Made by a program: the position numbers and the translations under genes. The notes beneath the pieces are model-generated. The model did not search any database and was not told the origin of the DNA. It worked only from the letters and a program-made list of their open reading frames with translations. A stretch of 64,000 nucleotides of DNA, from the NCBI GenBank assembly GCA_023678885.1, contig CM042985.1:8048985-8112984 (forward strand). Reading direction: 5' to 3'. Each line of letters opens with the position of its first letter. Within the stretch, counting starts at the first letter, position 1. This stretch comes from Pogostemon cablin. Taxonomy: Eukaryota; Streptophyta; Magnoliopsida; Lamiales; Lamiaceae. Of the stretch, positions 24,089 to 36,398 are shown one piece after another.

Positions 24089-24832
24089 CAAAAATAGCTT
24101 GTGATCTGAGATATATATTTTTTTACATACAGCAACTATTCACGTATTTTTTCTACATACTGCAACTCAGATATACTTATTTCAACTACCAAAAATATAT
24201 ATTCTTCGTTTCTAGGATTTTTCTTAAAAAAATTAACGTATGGAGTATTAAAAAATAGAAATACACGAGGAAAAGCTCGACTGTGCCTTCTTTTTTTTTT
24301 TTTTTTAACTTCATTATTAGAAGATGTGTTAAAATGCCTATCTCACAAAAATAGTATTTACTTGATTAAAATAAATGACACGATAATATATATTTATGAT
24401 TCGATTGTACATACTAATGAATTAATTATATTCTTTCGTCTTATTGTAATATTTACACATTTTTATTATGTGCGTTTCAAGACTTACATTTTTTTTATAA
24501 TAAATAAGATCCACAAAAAAATTAATATATCTTTATGGGATTATGGGAGTAACAATTTTAGACATATATTTAAAAATAAAAAGTGGTCTTCCAATTTCCA
24601 AACTTAAATGTATTTCTTATCACAAAAGTTAAATAAAGTGTAAAGATACATAATACATAGCTTTCCCAAATAATTGGAGCTCTTATAACCCTAAACTTTA
24701 TTCCTCTAATGACCTAATTACCTCTATGGGATTAAACATTGCTGACTCCTTAATCACTTTTTGTCCCCTTAATCTTATACCACACCCACTTACCGTCCTC
24801 ATCTAATTAATTACAATCCTACTATTTAAGTA
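23160..24832. other. Gene-free stretch with a GC-richer unidentified island
   Basis: A lone Stowaway-type end (CTCCATTCGTCCCAGG) is near 23170. From about 23290 to 23870 base composition is balanced, unlike the surroundings, but no frame is open for long and no domain is recognisable. It may be the leader or LTR part of a retroelement. The (TA)n tracts at about 23888-23906 and 24048-24086 and a T-run near 24291-24306 follow. The remainder is AT-rich. Confidence 0.4.
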
Positions 24833-25250
24833 CTCCCTCCGTCACCATTTAAAGGTGTCATTTGTTTTTTGTACGTGGATTAAGAAGTATTATTATTTAA
24901 TGTGTAGTGATTAGTTGTATTAGTGAAGGTGTGAGTCATAAGTTTTAGTTGTATTAGTGTGTGTGGGTCTCATATGTATAAAAAATGAAATGAGACCCTT
25001 GGAGACGAATGCCCAAAATGGAAAAATGATAGAGTGAGTCTCTTGTGAGCCCGGGCACATGGATTTAGATCCGTGCCCCTTTGCAATTTCCGTGCCCCTT
25101 TACAATTTAAATTCCCTAGCAATACATAGCTTTAAATAGAATATGGAGATGAAGAGTTGTGTTCATATGGGGACACGGACCGTGTTCCCGTGTCCTTAGG
25201 GGCGCAGGAGTTTTTGCCAAAATGATATCCTTAAAAGCGAACGGAGGGAG
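24833..25250. mobile_element. Stowaway-like MITE interrupted by MULE-type MITE copy B
   Basis: The left end is CTCCCTCCGTCACCATTTAA and the right end is AAAAGCGAACGGAGGGAG, with TA on both sides. The interior (ACGTGGATTAAG, TTAGTTGTATTAGTG) matches copies at 32951 and 38513. Removing 25032-25218 and one 9-bp duplication restores a normal-length element of about 220 bp. Confidence 0.75.
25032..25218. mobile_element. MULE-type MITE copy B (187 bp), nested in a Stowaway
   Basis: Reverse orientation to copy A: starts GAGTGAGTCTCTTGTGAGCC and ends GCGCAGGAGTTTTTGCC. Perfect 9-bp duplications, AAAATGATA, lie at 25023-25031 and 25219-25227. The interior (CCCCTTTGCAATTT, AGCAATACATAG, GTTCATATGGG) matches copy A. 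Confidence 0.87.
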
Positions 25251-27209
25251 TATATTTTACTCTTTGCGTATCTCAATAAATATTTTATTTTTTTCATTTT
25301 GTGCGTCCGTCCCAAATAATTTCTTTTCTCTTTTTAAATAAATAAAGCTCACACTATTAATACAACTAGTCACTATATATTAATTAAACATTACTTAATT
25401 CGCTAAAAAACAAATGACACTGTTGTTGCAGAGAAGGAGTGAATAATCTCTTAATGAAATGGTAGGTATATAATTTTAAATTATAGAATTATTACTATTC
25501 ATCTTTCTCATAGTGACACATGTAAGAGAAAATTATGGGAGTACAAAAAGATTGTGCAGTTGTGCTTTTAAAATTTGGAGCCCACATCACATTATGTTGC
25601 ATTTGTATATATGTTTTACTTTAACCGTGACAAACATAATTAAATCTTAATTATACACTATGATTTAATTTAATATTGTCAAGCATCTAGGGAGGACCGA
25701 AAGTGGTACTTCCAATAACCCACTCTAAATCTATTAAATATTATGTTAATATAAAATCTGGACGAAATTAAAATACATTTATTTATTTTTAAATAAAAGT
25801 ATACTATAATAGAATTTTTCTTTACATTTCTTCTCTCAAGCCCTTCACAATGATATGCAATTTTCTATTCTTTTTTTTAAATATAATTTTTTATTAGTTT
25901 CTAATTGATTTTTTTATTTAATATTTCCGTTTTTTAATAATACATGAATATCTTTATTTATTTATATTTTTTAATGTTCACTATTATGATTATTTATTTT
26001 AGTATTAATTACAAAATTTTTAATATAAATTTATTAATTTATCAAATTAAATCATACATAGAGAAAAAAAATATTCTATAATATTCTCTCTTATTCCACT
26101 TATAAATAAGATTTTCTGATCATTCATTATAAATAAACATATTCAATTCTCAAGTAAAATATGAGCTTTTTTCAAGTTCTTTTAAATGATCAATTCACCC
26201 CTATAAAATCAATTTAAGTAAAAGAATTGATTCAAACATTTTTCAATTGATTCAAGTATTCTTCAAATAAATAATCGATTCAAATATTTTTCAGGTGGAA
26301 AGAGAGATTGAATTATTAATTCCTTTAAAAGATCAATTTATATGTCCTTTTCAAAATTAATAATATGTTTACTCCTATAATTTAATTTGATGTTAGCAAA
26401 TAATATAATAATCAAGTTTATAAGTATTTTTTAATCTTCGAACCGTTATATATTCGCTATTCGTCTCAAGTTAAAGAACTGATCATTTTATTTAACTTTT
26501 GGGTTCGTATTTCTAGTATTGCTAGCTTATAACTCATACATATGTTAAATGTTTAATTAAAAAGACAAATTATATGATTTTTATATATAAATACTCTACA
26601 CTAATGGCTTTGATCTGATCATTTAAAAATTGTTTTGTTGATGCAATTTGTATCAAACAACTTTTAGTTATAAGTGTATTATATATTTTTAGTTCTAAGC
26701 AATATTAGGTCATTTGTTTGAAATATTGAGGTTTGATCATCACGGATCACTGATGACCCTCTCACACGGGTATGTACTGTGCAGTACACCTCATGCGAGA
26801 GGGTCATCGGTTACCTATGGTCAGCTAAGAATATCTTAAAATATTTCATACATGAACAAATAGAGATAAAATACAATAACTTTTAATAATTAATATTAAA
26901 AACTATATAATATATGTTATAAAGTAATATTCAATGTTATTAAATTAAAGTTTAATCTGACGACGGCTGAAGTAGTCTAGGTACACCGATGTTAAAGGTG
27001 TACCGCAATGAAACTCTTCACTTTTACATACTACTATGACTTAGTTTTCATATGTCTTATAATCAAAATTAAAAAGTTATTACTCTATTTGTTTAAATTC
27101 TCTGTACTGATGAAATAAGATATTTAGCTATTAAAAAATAATAATTAATGTTAAATAATTATATGATACTAATTATTTAATTATAAAAAATAAAATAATA
27201 ATTAAATGA
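25251..27209. other. Gene-free, very AT-rich stretch
   Basis: No gene is seen. The start (to about 25440) looks like another decayed Stowaway-type repeat. The part at 26150-26350 has several short repeats of GATTCAAATATTTTTCA type. Hairpins at 26752-26808 and about 26970-26995 are listed or noted separately. Confidence 0.5.
26752..26808. repeat. 57-bp foldback hairpin
   Basis: GATGACCCTCTC is answered 33 bases later by its exact complement GAGAGGGTCATC. The inside also pairs (GTATGTACTG with CAGTACACCTC, imperfectly), giving a stem of about 27 bp with almost no loop. Weaker pairing may extend the stem outward to about 26737-26825. It is far more GC-rich than its surroundings. Confidence 0.6.
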
Positions 27210-27745
27210 TGTTATGAATTCAAACGTTTCACACCTTGATATGCACACACGTTTCTCACTTGTTAATTGAAGCTTATGATCACACACTCACTCAAACTTA
27301 AACACAATGAAGAACAACAAAGAAATTATAGTGGTTCGGCTTGATGAAGCCTACATCCACTCTTAAAGGCTCTGATCTTATTGATAATTGAACTACAACT
27401 AAAGGAGATGATCTACTCAAGAACACACATGCATGAAACCCTAACCTACTTCACATCTTATATACTGAAGATCAGCTGCTTCTTCATGTGATCAATGTGC
27501 ATGCTGATTGGTTAAGAATAGAATCTAATAACCACCTTTCTAACAACCTAACAGTTGCTTCACCCTACTAACTGATCACCATCATCTCACCTTCCATGCA
27601 CAAGAAACTTGATCAACGGTTCATGCTTATGCCACCACATCAATCTTCACTTATGATCTTGTGTTTGGCTCAACCAATTACCCATCTCCACCTGTCATGC
27701 TTGTTTACATGCATTCCATATTCATGCAAGGAGCTATACTTAACA
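27210..27745 (-). repeat. 3' LTR of the copia element
   Basis: 536 bp, TGTTATGAATTC to CTATACTTAACA in + strand reading. It is preceded by the duplication AATGA (27205-27209). On the coding strand, a purine-rich tract (AAGGTGGAGAAT) lies directly inside it. It differs from the other LTR at three positions that I can see. Confidence 0.95.
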
Positions 27746-27833
27746 ATTCTCCACCTTATAGACCTTGCATAACCTCAATAAGAATCAAAACCCCACACTT
27801 TGCTGTTATAAGGTACAGCAACCTTTCCAAGAC

Positions 27834-30800
27834 TTATTGCATACTGAATTTGCTCTTGCACAACACAAATTTGAGAGTTGGAAGAGCTTTGGTTAATGCA
27901 TCAGCTGGATTTTCAGAAGTGTTGATCTTCTTCACTATAACAATCCCTTTTTCAACCATATCCCTTATGAAGTATAGCCTTATATCAATATGCTTTGTTC
28001 TCTCATGATATCCCTGATGTTTAGAAAGATGAAGAGCACTTTGATTATCACAAAATACTTCAAAAACTTCTTGTTGAATGCCAAACTCCTTCAAGATCCC
28101 TGTCAGCCACATACCTTCTTTTACAGCTTCTGTGAGAGCTACATATTCAGCCTCTGTAGTAGACAATGCTACCACATGTTGATGTGTAGCTTTCCAATTG
28201 ATGGTTGTACCAAACATGTTAAATACATAACCTGTCAATGACTTCCTTGAATCAAGATTTGCAGCATAGTCTGCATCAACATATCCCACAATTGCTTGAT
28301 TCCAATCTGTCATTCTCTGAAACTTTAAACCTATTGATGATGATCCTTTAATGTACCTCAAAGCCCACTTCACTGATTCCCAATGCATTAACCCTGGTTT
28401 ACTCATGAATCTGCTGATCAGACTCATTACATATGCTAAGTCTGGTCTACAGCACACCATTGAGTACATTAAACTTCCAACTGCACTTGCATATGGCATT
28501 CTGTTCATTAAGGCCCTTTCTTCATCTGTCTTTGGGCTATCTTGTAATGACAACCTCAGACCTTGCTTTGTTGGTACTAATACTGACTTACACTGATCCA
28601 TATTATATCTCTTCAAGACTTTAATCAAGTAGGACTCTTGATTCAGCAGCAAAATACCAGTTGATCTATCTCTTTTGATTTGCATACCTAGTATAACACT
28701 TGCTTCTCCAAGATCCTTCATCTCAAACTCCTTTCTCAGCACTTCTTTTACTGTGTTTATACCTGTAATATCCTTACATGCAATCAGAATATCATCTACA
28801 TATAACAATAGGTAGGTGAAATTCCCTTCTTCATTCTTTATATAAACACAACTGCCATGCATGCTCCTTTCAAAACCATTTGATGTTATGTATTCATCAA
28901 ACCTCAAGTACCACTGCCTAGGACTTTGTTTAAGTCCATACAGAGACTTGACTAACTTGCATGCCTTGTTTTCTGATCTGTCAACCTCCACACCTTCAGG
29001 CACTTGCATGTATATATCTTCTTCAAGATTCCCATGTAAGAAAGCAGTAGTAACATCCATCTGATGCAATTCAAGGTCAAACTGAGTCACTATAGCAAGT
29101 AAGATCCTAATAGAACAATGCTTCACAACTGGGGAGAAGATCTCATTATAATCAACACCCTCCTTCTGTGAAAAACCTCTTGCAACTAGTCTTGCTTTGT
29201 ATCTAAATCCACCTTCTTTACTTGTTACTGGTTTTCTTTTGAATAACCATTTACATCCAACAAGCTTCTGATCAGTTGGTTTATCAACAAGTATCCATGT
29301 ATTGTTCTTCTTCAAAGATAGTAACTCATCTTCCATAGCACCTAACCACTTATCACTCTCACTACTGGAAATTGCTTCAGAATATGACCTTGGCTCATAC
29401 ATTTCAACATCTGTTGCTACATACAGTGCATAGGATACAACATCAGCCTCTATATATCTGACAGGAGCTCTTATCTGTCTCCTCAATCTATCCCTTACTA
29501 ACTGATAGCTACTTAGTGTTCTTCTTTCAGCTGATGTTTGACCCTCTTCTGATATTGGTGTGTTCTGACTCCTTACTTGTTGTTTCTTATCTGTTCCAAG
29601 CTCCACCTCAAGCTCAACATTATCTGTATCAGAAACTACACCAGCTGCCCTTTCAATTAAAGGCATCATTTTCTCATTGAAGCTCACATCTCTGCTAATA
29701 AGAAACTTATTAGCTTCATAACACCACAACTTATAACCTTTTGTTTCTTTTGGATATCCAACAAGCACACACTTGATGGCCCTTGAATCCAACTTATCCT
29801 GTTTCTGATGTGCATAGGCCTAACAGCCTATAACCCTGAGGTGATCATAACTAGGAAGCTTTCCAGACCATATTTCCTCAGGAGTTTTAAACTTGATTGC
29901 TGCTGATGGGCACATATTAATGAGGTAAGCTGCTGTAGATACCAGCTCACCCCAAAACCCCTTAGAGAATCCCCCACTGGTCAGTAAGCACCTTACCCTT
30001 TCAAGCAATGTTTGGTTCATTCTCTCTGCAACTCCATTTTGTTGAGGTGTACCAGGAACTGTTCTGTGCCTCTTGATTCCTTTCTCTTGACAGTAATTGT
30101 TGAACTCTTGTGATATAAATTCTAGTCCATTGTCTGTCCTCAAACACTTAAGCTTGCACTCTGTCTGATTTTCAACTTCAGTAAGCCATATCTTGAATAC
30201 TGCCAATGCCTCATCTTTTGATTTCAAGATCCTTATCCACAACTTTCTAGAGTAATCATCAATGAAAGATATAAAATATCTTCCACCTCCCATAGTTGTT
30301 GTCTTGGATGGCCCCCACAGGTCTGAGTGAATATACTTAGTGTTGTGCTCTGCAGTACCAAACTTGCTTCTCTTTAACTTTCCAAGTATGCAAGCCTCAC
30401 ACTGATCTAACATAACTGATGAGCTCAGATTCAGCAGACCTTGTCTAGCTAATTCATGTAGTCCCCTTTGACTTACATGTGCAAGTCTTCCATGCCATAG
30501 TATTGCATCATCCTTTTCTTGTAATACATTGATCTGTCCAGTTATGACAGATCCCTCAAGGAAATATAGATCATTTTTCTTAATTCCTCTTATAACTACT
30601 TTACTTCCTTTTAAGACAGTGAGAACTCCATTCTTAAGCCTGCTTTCATACCCTAATGTATCAAACATACCTAGAGATATCAAATTTCTCCTTAAGCTAG
30701 GCACATATCTCACTTTATTTAGTAGTTTAACAGATCCATCAAACATTTTCAACTTAATGGAACCTATACCTTCAATGTTACATGCTTGATCATTTCCTAA

Positions 30801-31793
30801 AATGACTGATCCCTCATTACATTCAGTCAACTCACTGAATCATTCTTTAATGGATGTCATATGGAAAGTACATCCAGAATCTAACACCCACTCATCTGAA
30901 ATAGAATCAGATACCACATACAATGCCTCAATAACATCATTCTTAGGTTGAATGTCAGTTACCTGATTAGCATGGTTCTTCTTACTATCAGTTTTTTCTG
31001 TAATTTTCTTGGCCACCATTGCCTTCCATTTGAAGCACTGTTTCTTGTAGTGTCCAGGTTTGTTGCAATGGAAGCAATTGTTATCTTCATCTGTTGAAAA
31101 AATCTGAGACTTAGCAGGCTTCTTCTTGTCAAAACTGACCTTCTTGTTGTTATTGTTATTCCTCCAGTTTCCCTGCTTCTTGGCAACCAGTACTTCTCCA
31201 CTAATCTGAACATCTGGATTCTTGTGTAGTACCTTTGCTCTCAGGGCAAGTTGTACTTGATCCAGTGTAATTGTCTCATTATTTCCAAACAGCAATGTAT
31301 CTCTTAATCCTTCAAATGATGAAGGAAGGGCTGAAAGCAGAATCACAGCCTTATCTTCTGTATGCAGAGCTACATCTATGTTCTCTAGCTCATCAATTAT
31401 CCTATTAAACTCATCTAACTGTCCAAGAATTGACTTCTCTTCTGTAATCTTGAATGAATACAACTTCTGTTTCTTATACAATCTATTAGCAAGAGTTTTA
31501 ACCATGTAAAGTTGTTCTAACCTTTGCCAAATCCCTCTGGCTGTGGTTTCTTTTGCGATCTCCCTTAAGGCCTTGTCTCCTAAACACAATATGATTGCAC
31601 TTCTTGCTTTAGATTGTTGATCTTGATCGGCTGCCGCTGCAATTGCATCAACTTCCACTGCTTGATTCTCAGGCAATGGTTTAATAGCTTCTGAAAGACC
31701 TTGTTGAATGAGAATGGCCTCCATCTTCATCCTCCACAAACTGTAATCTGACTTTTCTGTAAACTTCTCCACATCGAACTTTGTTGTCACCAT
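27834..31793 (-). pseudogene. Copia Gag-Pol polyprotein, two in-frame stops
   Basis: One reading frame of 1320 codons from ATG at 31793 to TAA at 27834, broken by TGA at 30840-30842 and TAG near 29820. An upstream TTG in the same frame (31811) is not a likely start. The N-terminal half is a UBN2-type GAG ending in a zinc knuckle (CFHCNKPGHYKKQC, about 31036-31079). Next are the protease motif LDSG (near 30880), the GAG-preintegrase HxxxC region (CEACILGK), integrase (HSDLWGP, FIDDYS, RTDNGLEF), reverse transcriptase (YVDDILIA, about 28783-28812) and RNase H (VDADYA, CDNQSALHLSKH). The first stop falls just after the protease DSG region. Apart from the two stops the frame is undamaged, in line with near-identical LTRs. 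Confidence 0.93.
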
Positions 31794-31832
31794 GGTGATC
31801 TCCTTCTTCAATCAGATGGCAGCAGCTCCTTT

Positions 31833-31850
31833 CCCACAGACGGCGCCACT
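31833..31850 (-). other. Primer-binding site of the copia element
   Basis: On the coding strand, the sequence 2 bases inside the 5' LTR reads TGGCGCCGTCTGTGGGAA. It starts with the TGG expected to pair with a tRNA CCA end. It is not the initiator-Met type (TGGTATCAGAGC) most common in plant copia elements. Which tRNA primes it was not determined. Confidence 0.6.
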
Positions 31851-32386
31851 TGTTATGAATTCAAACGTTTCACACCTTGATATGCACACACGTTTCTCAC
31901 TTGTTAATTGAAGCTTATGATCACACACTCACTCAAACTTAAACACAATGAAGAACAACAAAGAAATTATAGTGGTTCGGCTTGATGAAGCCTACATCCA
32001 CTCTTAAAGGCTCTGATCTTATTGATAATTGAACTACAACTAAAGGAGATGATCTACTCAAGAACACACATGCATGAAACCCTAACCTACTTCACATCTT
32101 ATATACTGAAGATCAGCTGCTTCTTCATGTGATCAATGTGCATGCTAATTGGTTAAGAATAGAATCTAATAACCACCTTTCTAACAACGTAACAGTTGCT
32201 TCACCCTACTAACTGATCACCATCATCTCACCTTCCATGCACAAGAAACTTGATCAACGGTTCATGCTTATGCCACCACATCAATCTTCACTTATGATCT
32301 TGTGTTTGGCTCAACCAATTACCCATCTCCACCTGTCATGCTTGTTTACATGCATTCTATATTCATGCAAGGAGCTATACTTAACA
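31851..32386 (-). repeat. 5' LTR of the copia element
   Basis: 536 bp, the same ends as the left LTR, followed by the duplication AATGA (32387-32391). By position it carries the promoter for - strand transcription. Confidence 0.95.
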
Positions 32387-32703
32387 AATGATTTATATAA
32401 GCTGATTTATTAGTATAGTATATATATGTATATAATAAATGATTGATGTAACAATTATTGTGGAAGAAGCCCGACACCTTAGTATGGACGTAAATAAATG
32501 CTTATATTATTTTAATTTTATTTTTCCCCATATTATATTCGAACTTATTAGCATATTAATTGACATGCTCTTATTAAATGGCACGTTGTCCCATTGAATA
32601 AAGGTTTTAGAGAATCGAGGTGGAAGGGTTACCTAATAAAGAAGGGGTGAAATGGTGATGGCCTAAAAAGTCCAAGGAGACAAACATTTTTCATGTGACA
32701 TAA

Positions 32704-33431
32704 GGCCATCTCCAGCAGTTAACTCCATTTTGCAGCATATTCACCCCTAAAATGCAGACAACTCAATAAACCATCTCCAACAGTTGACTCCATTTTGCAG
32801 CACATTCATTTTATTAATACTATTTTTATTAGTTTTTTACATTTAATTCATTTTTCATTATTATTTTTATTTTTGAATACAAAAAATAATATAATAAAAA
32901 TATTAATATGTCTAAAATTAAAAAAATATAATCATTAAAATTACGTTATACTCCCTCTGTCCGCCCCAAAGAGGGCATTTTACTTTTGGGCACGCGGATT
33001 AAGGAGTATTATTATTTAATGTGTAGTGGGTAGTTGTATTAGTGGGAGTGTGGACCCCATATTTTAGTTGTATTAGTGGGTGTGTGTGGGTCCCATGTGT
33101 GTAAAAAAGGAAATGACCCTCTTTGGAGCGGACGACCAAAATGAAAAAAAGACCCTCTTTCGAGCGGACGGAGGGAGTAATTTATTTAAATCATTAATAT
33201 TTTTTTTCACTTATTTAAATTAATTATTATAAACAAGTAAAAAAATTTTAAAAAATTGAAAATAAGTATAAATAAATAAAAAAATTATGCAGATTTCACT
33301 GTAGCGTCTGGATTTTTCCAGCGCTACAGTGATTTCCTCTATTTTGCAGGTGGATTTGCGGCACTGTTGGAGGAAGAATTTGGCTGTATAATGCGGTTGC
33401 AGGCTCATATGCCACACTGCTGGAGAAGCCC
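32704..33431. mobile_element. PIF/Harbinger-like MITE with a duplicated end
   Basis: The ends GGCCATCTCCAGCAG and CTGCTGGAGAAGCCC are inverted and flanked by TAA on both sides (32701-32703, 33432-33434), a 3-bp duplication typical of PIF/Harbinger. A near copy of the left end (CCATCTCCAACAGTTGACTC) recurs about 66 bases inward. A Stowaway is nested at 32951-33177. No coding sequence is seen. Confidence 0.65.
32951..33177. mobile_element. Stowaway-like MITE nested in the PIF-like element
   Basis: Starts CTCCCTCTGTCCGCCCCAAA and ends TTCGAGCGGACGGAGGGAG, TA on both sides. The interior (GTGTAGTGGGTAGTTGTATT) is shared with many copies in the window. Confidence 0.78.
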
Positions 33432-33434
33432 TAA

Positions 33435-34882
33435 GTATATAAAAGAATCTTGAAAATAATAAAATTAAATTCTTATAAAAAAAAAGTTGTTAGTATGGCC
33501 AATTAAAAACATAGTGGTCACTTTAAATTCGTATATGACCTACCACACATTATGGACTTCAATCATTGATGTATAATATAATATATGTACACATATTGAT
33601 ATTTGTCAAACTTATTTTCAAGAAGTTATGAAGTACTTTTATTGATTTTGATCAACATGTAAATCAACAATAGACAAGCTTGAGTGTTAATCTAATTAAT
33701 TTTGAGATGGTATGTGACTAATTAAATTTATATATTTCAAATGCAAATGCATCTTATAATGTTACTGTTTAAAAAAAATGTTAATATAATTTTAAAATTA
33801 ATATTTTATGTCAATTGTAGGTAAAGTAATTTAAAATAAATAAATGAAATAGTTCACATCTTCCTCTTTGATACGAATATCTTATTCATGTAAACTAAAA
33901 AGTACTCTTTTCGTGCTAATAAATTATGTATGTATTTTTGTGTGCAAGATTAAAAAAATTAATGTATCTTTTTTATTGTGTAAGTAAGATAAAGAGTGAT
34001 ATTTAGTGTAATTTAATACAAAGGTGTATAAAATTATTGAGTTGATATTCAGTGCACTCGAGTACAAGGGTATACTTATATGTGTATAACTTTTTTTGTA
34101 TACATGTTATTCTATTTTGTATATATTTTTCTTAATAATTGTATATTTTTTTCACACTCAATTTTTCATTAAAAAAACTAGCATCCATATGTATATAACT
34201 TTTTATTCAATAGTGTATACATATTTTTTAATAGTTGTATATTTTTTTACACTCAAATTTTCATTAAAAAAACTAACAAATAGTAAATTGTATACATTTT
34301 TTTTTTCATAATTGTATATGTTTTTGTTTGTTCATAATTGTATACGATCTGAAAGTGGGTGCACCCAGATGCACAGTAGTATTAATCAAAATATAATTGC
34401 GTGGAAAAAATATGTGACATTTTGCAGTATTATAGTATTGTAAGAATATTAATTTTGTATAAATTGCTACTCTTAGAAATGTGCATAAATTTTGGGATGA
34501 ATGAAAATAAAAAAGTGTGAAACAATTATAAGACAGTGAAAGTATAATATTTTATTCAATCGGTAGGTTTTGAGAGTGCTTTTCTCTTTTATTCCAAATA
34601 TATTGTAGTTTACTAAACATACCGAACTCTCAAAATAGTTACACTGAAAATATTATTATTATCTTCGATCACTCAATCTATTTACTCTTTTGAAGCAAAA
34701 AATGTTTTCCTTCCTCAGATTAAATATCGGGAATCGTCGTCACTTCTTCACCGATGTTAATGTTATTATATATATTTACATAAAGTAATATATAAGTAAT
34801 AACCATTTGTATGATAAAAAAATATTCACAATAACAGAATGTATATATTTAGAGGGGTAAAAATAATGGGTAGGTATTGCGT
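33435..34882. other. Gene-free AT-rich stretch with one decayed GC-ended repeat
   Basis: No gene is seen. The part at about 34042-34390 is bounded by GATATTCAGTGCACTCGAG and GTGCACCCAGATGCACAG, with internal repeats around GTATACATATTTTT. It may belong with the repeat at 10385-10600. The remainder is AT-rich. Confidence 0.4.
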
Positions 34883-35103
34883 GGGACCGTCTCACGTGAC
34901 ACTATTTTACACTTTTTAAAATAGTAATCAATTTCGCTATAAAACGTTATCACTTTCGCTATAAAATGTTATCACTTTTTATTTATATTATAAATTGTTC
35001 ATGAAGTAGCATTATCACTTTTTATTGATTTAGTATCACTTCTCATTAAAAAAATTATCTCTGTCCGTCTCACGTAAGCTCTTACGTGACACGGTCTCAC
35101 ACA
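34883..35103. mobile_element. Unclassified inverted-repeat element, copy 1
   Basis: The ends GGGACCGTCTCACGTGAC and GACACGGTCTCACA are inverted. The interior (CACTTTTTAAAATAGT, TATAAAACGTTATCACTTT, TAAATTGTTCATGAA) matches 47847-48074 in reverse over nearly its whole length. No clear target duplication was found, so the superfamily is open. Confidence 0.6.
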
Positions 35104-35981
35104 AGTCTTTGCCAAAAATAATTTATGTAACATAAAATAAAGAATTTGAACAAAATGTAAAAATTTAAGTTACATAAAATAAAGAATTTCTATACTAGGA
35201 GTATAATTCTATAAGTTAAAATAGATAATGCTTGCAGTCTAATATGTATATTGATCGTTATTAAGATTAGAAACGTATTGGAACAACTAGAAAAACTAAA
35301 TTTGAAATTTGTAGATTTACTTTAAAATACTTTACTACACAAAAGAATTAATAATAAAAGAAAAAAAGAAAAAGAAAAAAAAAGAAAGAGTGATCTCCTT
35401 GGAAAATATTGGCATAATATATTTTAAGGACTTCAAAGTTTAAATAAACTATAATGTTTTGTTTTAATAGATTTTTAAATAATTTTTATAATTAAAAGTC
35501 CTTTAAATATTAAAATTTTATGGAAGAATTTAATTAAATGAGATTAAAGGGGATGTTAAGTGAGAAATTGGTTGCACCATGTGCTAGTAGAATTAGTATT
35601 TTTTTACTTAGTTTATAGTTTAATAGGGGGTTATTTTATATACCACAATAATATTATTAGATAAATACATGTATGAGACCATCTAATGAGAAAATATTTT
35701 ATAAAAAGTGATACTCGCATTAGTACAAAATTATAACGGCGTAGTGAGTTATCTCATAAACAATTTGTAATATAAATAAAAAATTATACTTTATCAGTCA
35801 CGTAAAAAGAATTATATTTTATTAATTAAAGTGCCCATAATAGAGTTACAATTTTTTTTATAGATGAGACTCATACAAAACAATATTAAAAATATATTTC
35901 TATTAAGCCCCATACAACACTAATATAATTATCCATTTACATTAAAATATTATATCTCTCAACTCTCTACACATGAAAATA
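35104..35981. other. Gene-free AT-rich stretch
   Basis: No gene is seen. There is an (AAAG)n-like purine run near 35350-35390. A direct copy of AAGTTACATAAAATAAAGAA type sequence lies around 35130-35190. Confidence 0.5.
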
Positions 35982-36202
35982 CTCCCTCCATTCGCCGAAT
36001 ATGTGAATATTTTGTCATTTTGGACGTCAGCACCAAAGGTATACATTTTCTCTTTTAAATACATATGAGCCACACACATCACTAATACAATTAATATATG
36101 GGACTCACACACCCTACTAATACAATTATACACATTAAATAATAATATTCCTTAATTCACGTGCAAAAAGCAAATGTCCACCTTCCGGGCGGACGGAGGG
36201 AG
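35982..36202. mobile_element. Stowaway-like MITE with a duplicated right end
   Basis: Starts CTCCCTCCATTCGCCGAATA and ends TTCCGGGCGGACGGAGGGAG, TA on both sides. Its last 65 bases and the next 24 bases of flank are repeated directly to the right (see 36138-36315). Confidence 0.75.
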
Positions 36203-36315
36203 TATTTCTTAATCTCTATGCAAATAAATAATAATACTCCTTAATCCACGTGCAAAAAGTAAATGTCCACCTTCCGGGCGGACGGAGAGAGTATTTCTTA
36301 ATCTCTATGCAAATA
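36138..36315. repeat. Tandem duplication, two units of about 89 bp
   Basis: Both units run from AATAATA(T/C)TCCTTAAT through CCTTCCGGGCGGACGGAG to TTAATCTCTATGCAAATA, with a few differences. The unit includes the MITE end plus flank, so the duplication came after the MITE insertion. Confidence 0.75.
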
Positions 36316-36398
36316 GTAAATGTAACTTTATTCGCGTAATAAAAGGAGTAATATATTTTAATTAAAATGGTAACGTATTTTATAAATAGTGATGACTA

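Larger units (their letters stand above)
27210..32386 (-). mobile_element. Ty1/copia LTR retrotransposon, near-complete and young
   Basis: 5177 bp, read on the - strand. Two 536-bp LTRs (27210-27745 and 31851-32386) bound a Gag-Pol region in the order GAG, protease, integrase, RT, RNase H, which defines copia. The target duplication AATGA is perfect (27205-27209 and 32387-32391). The LTRs differ at only about three positions (near 27508, 27549 and 27717), which points to a recent insertion. Two premature stops in the polyprotein make this copy unable to encode the full product. Confidence 0.95.
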
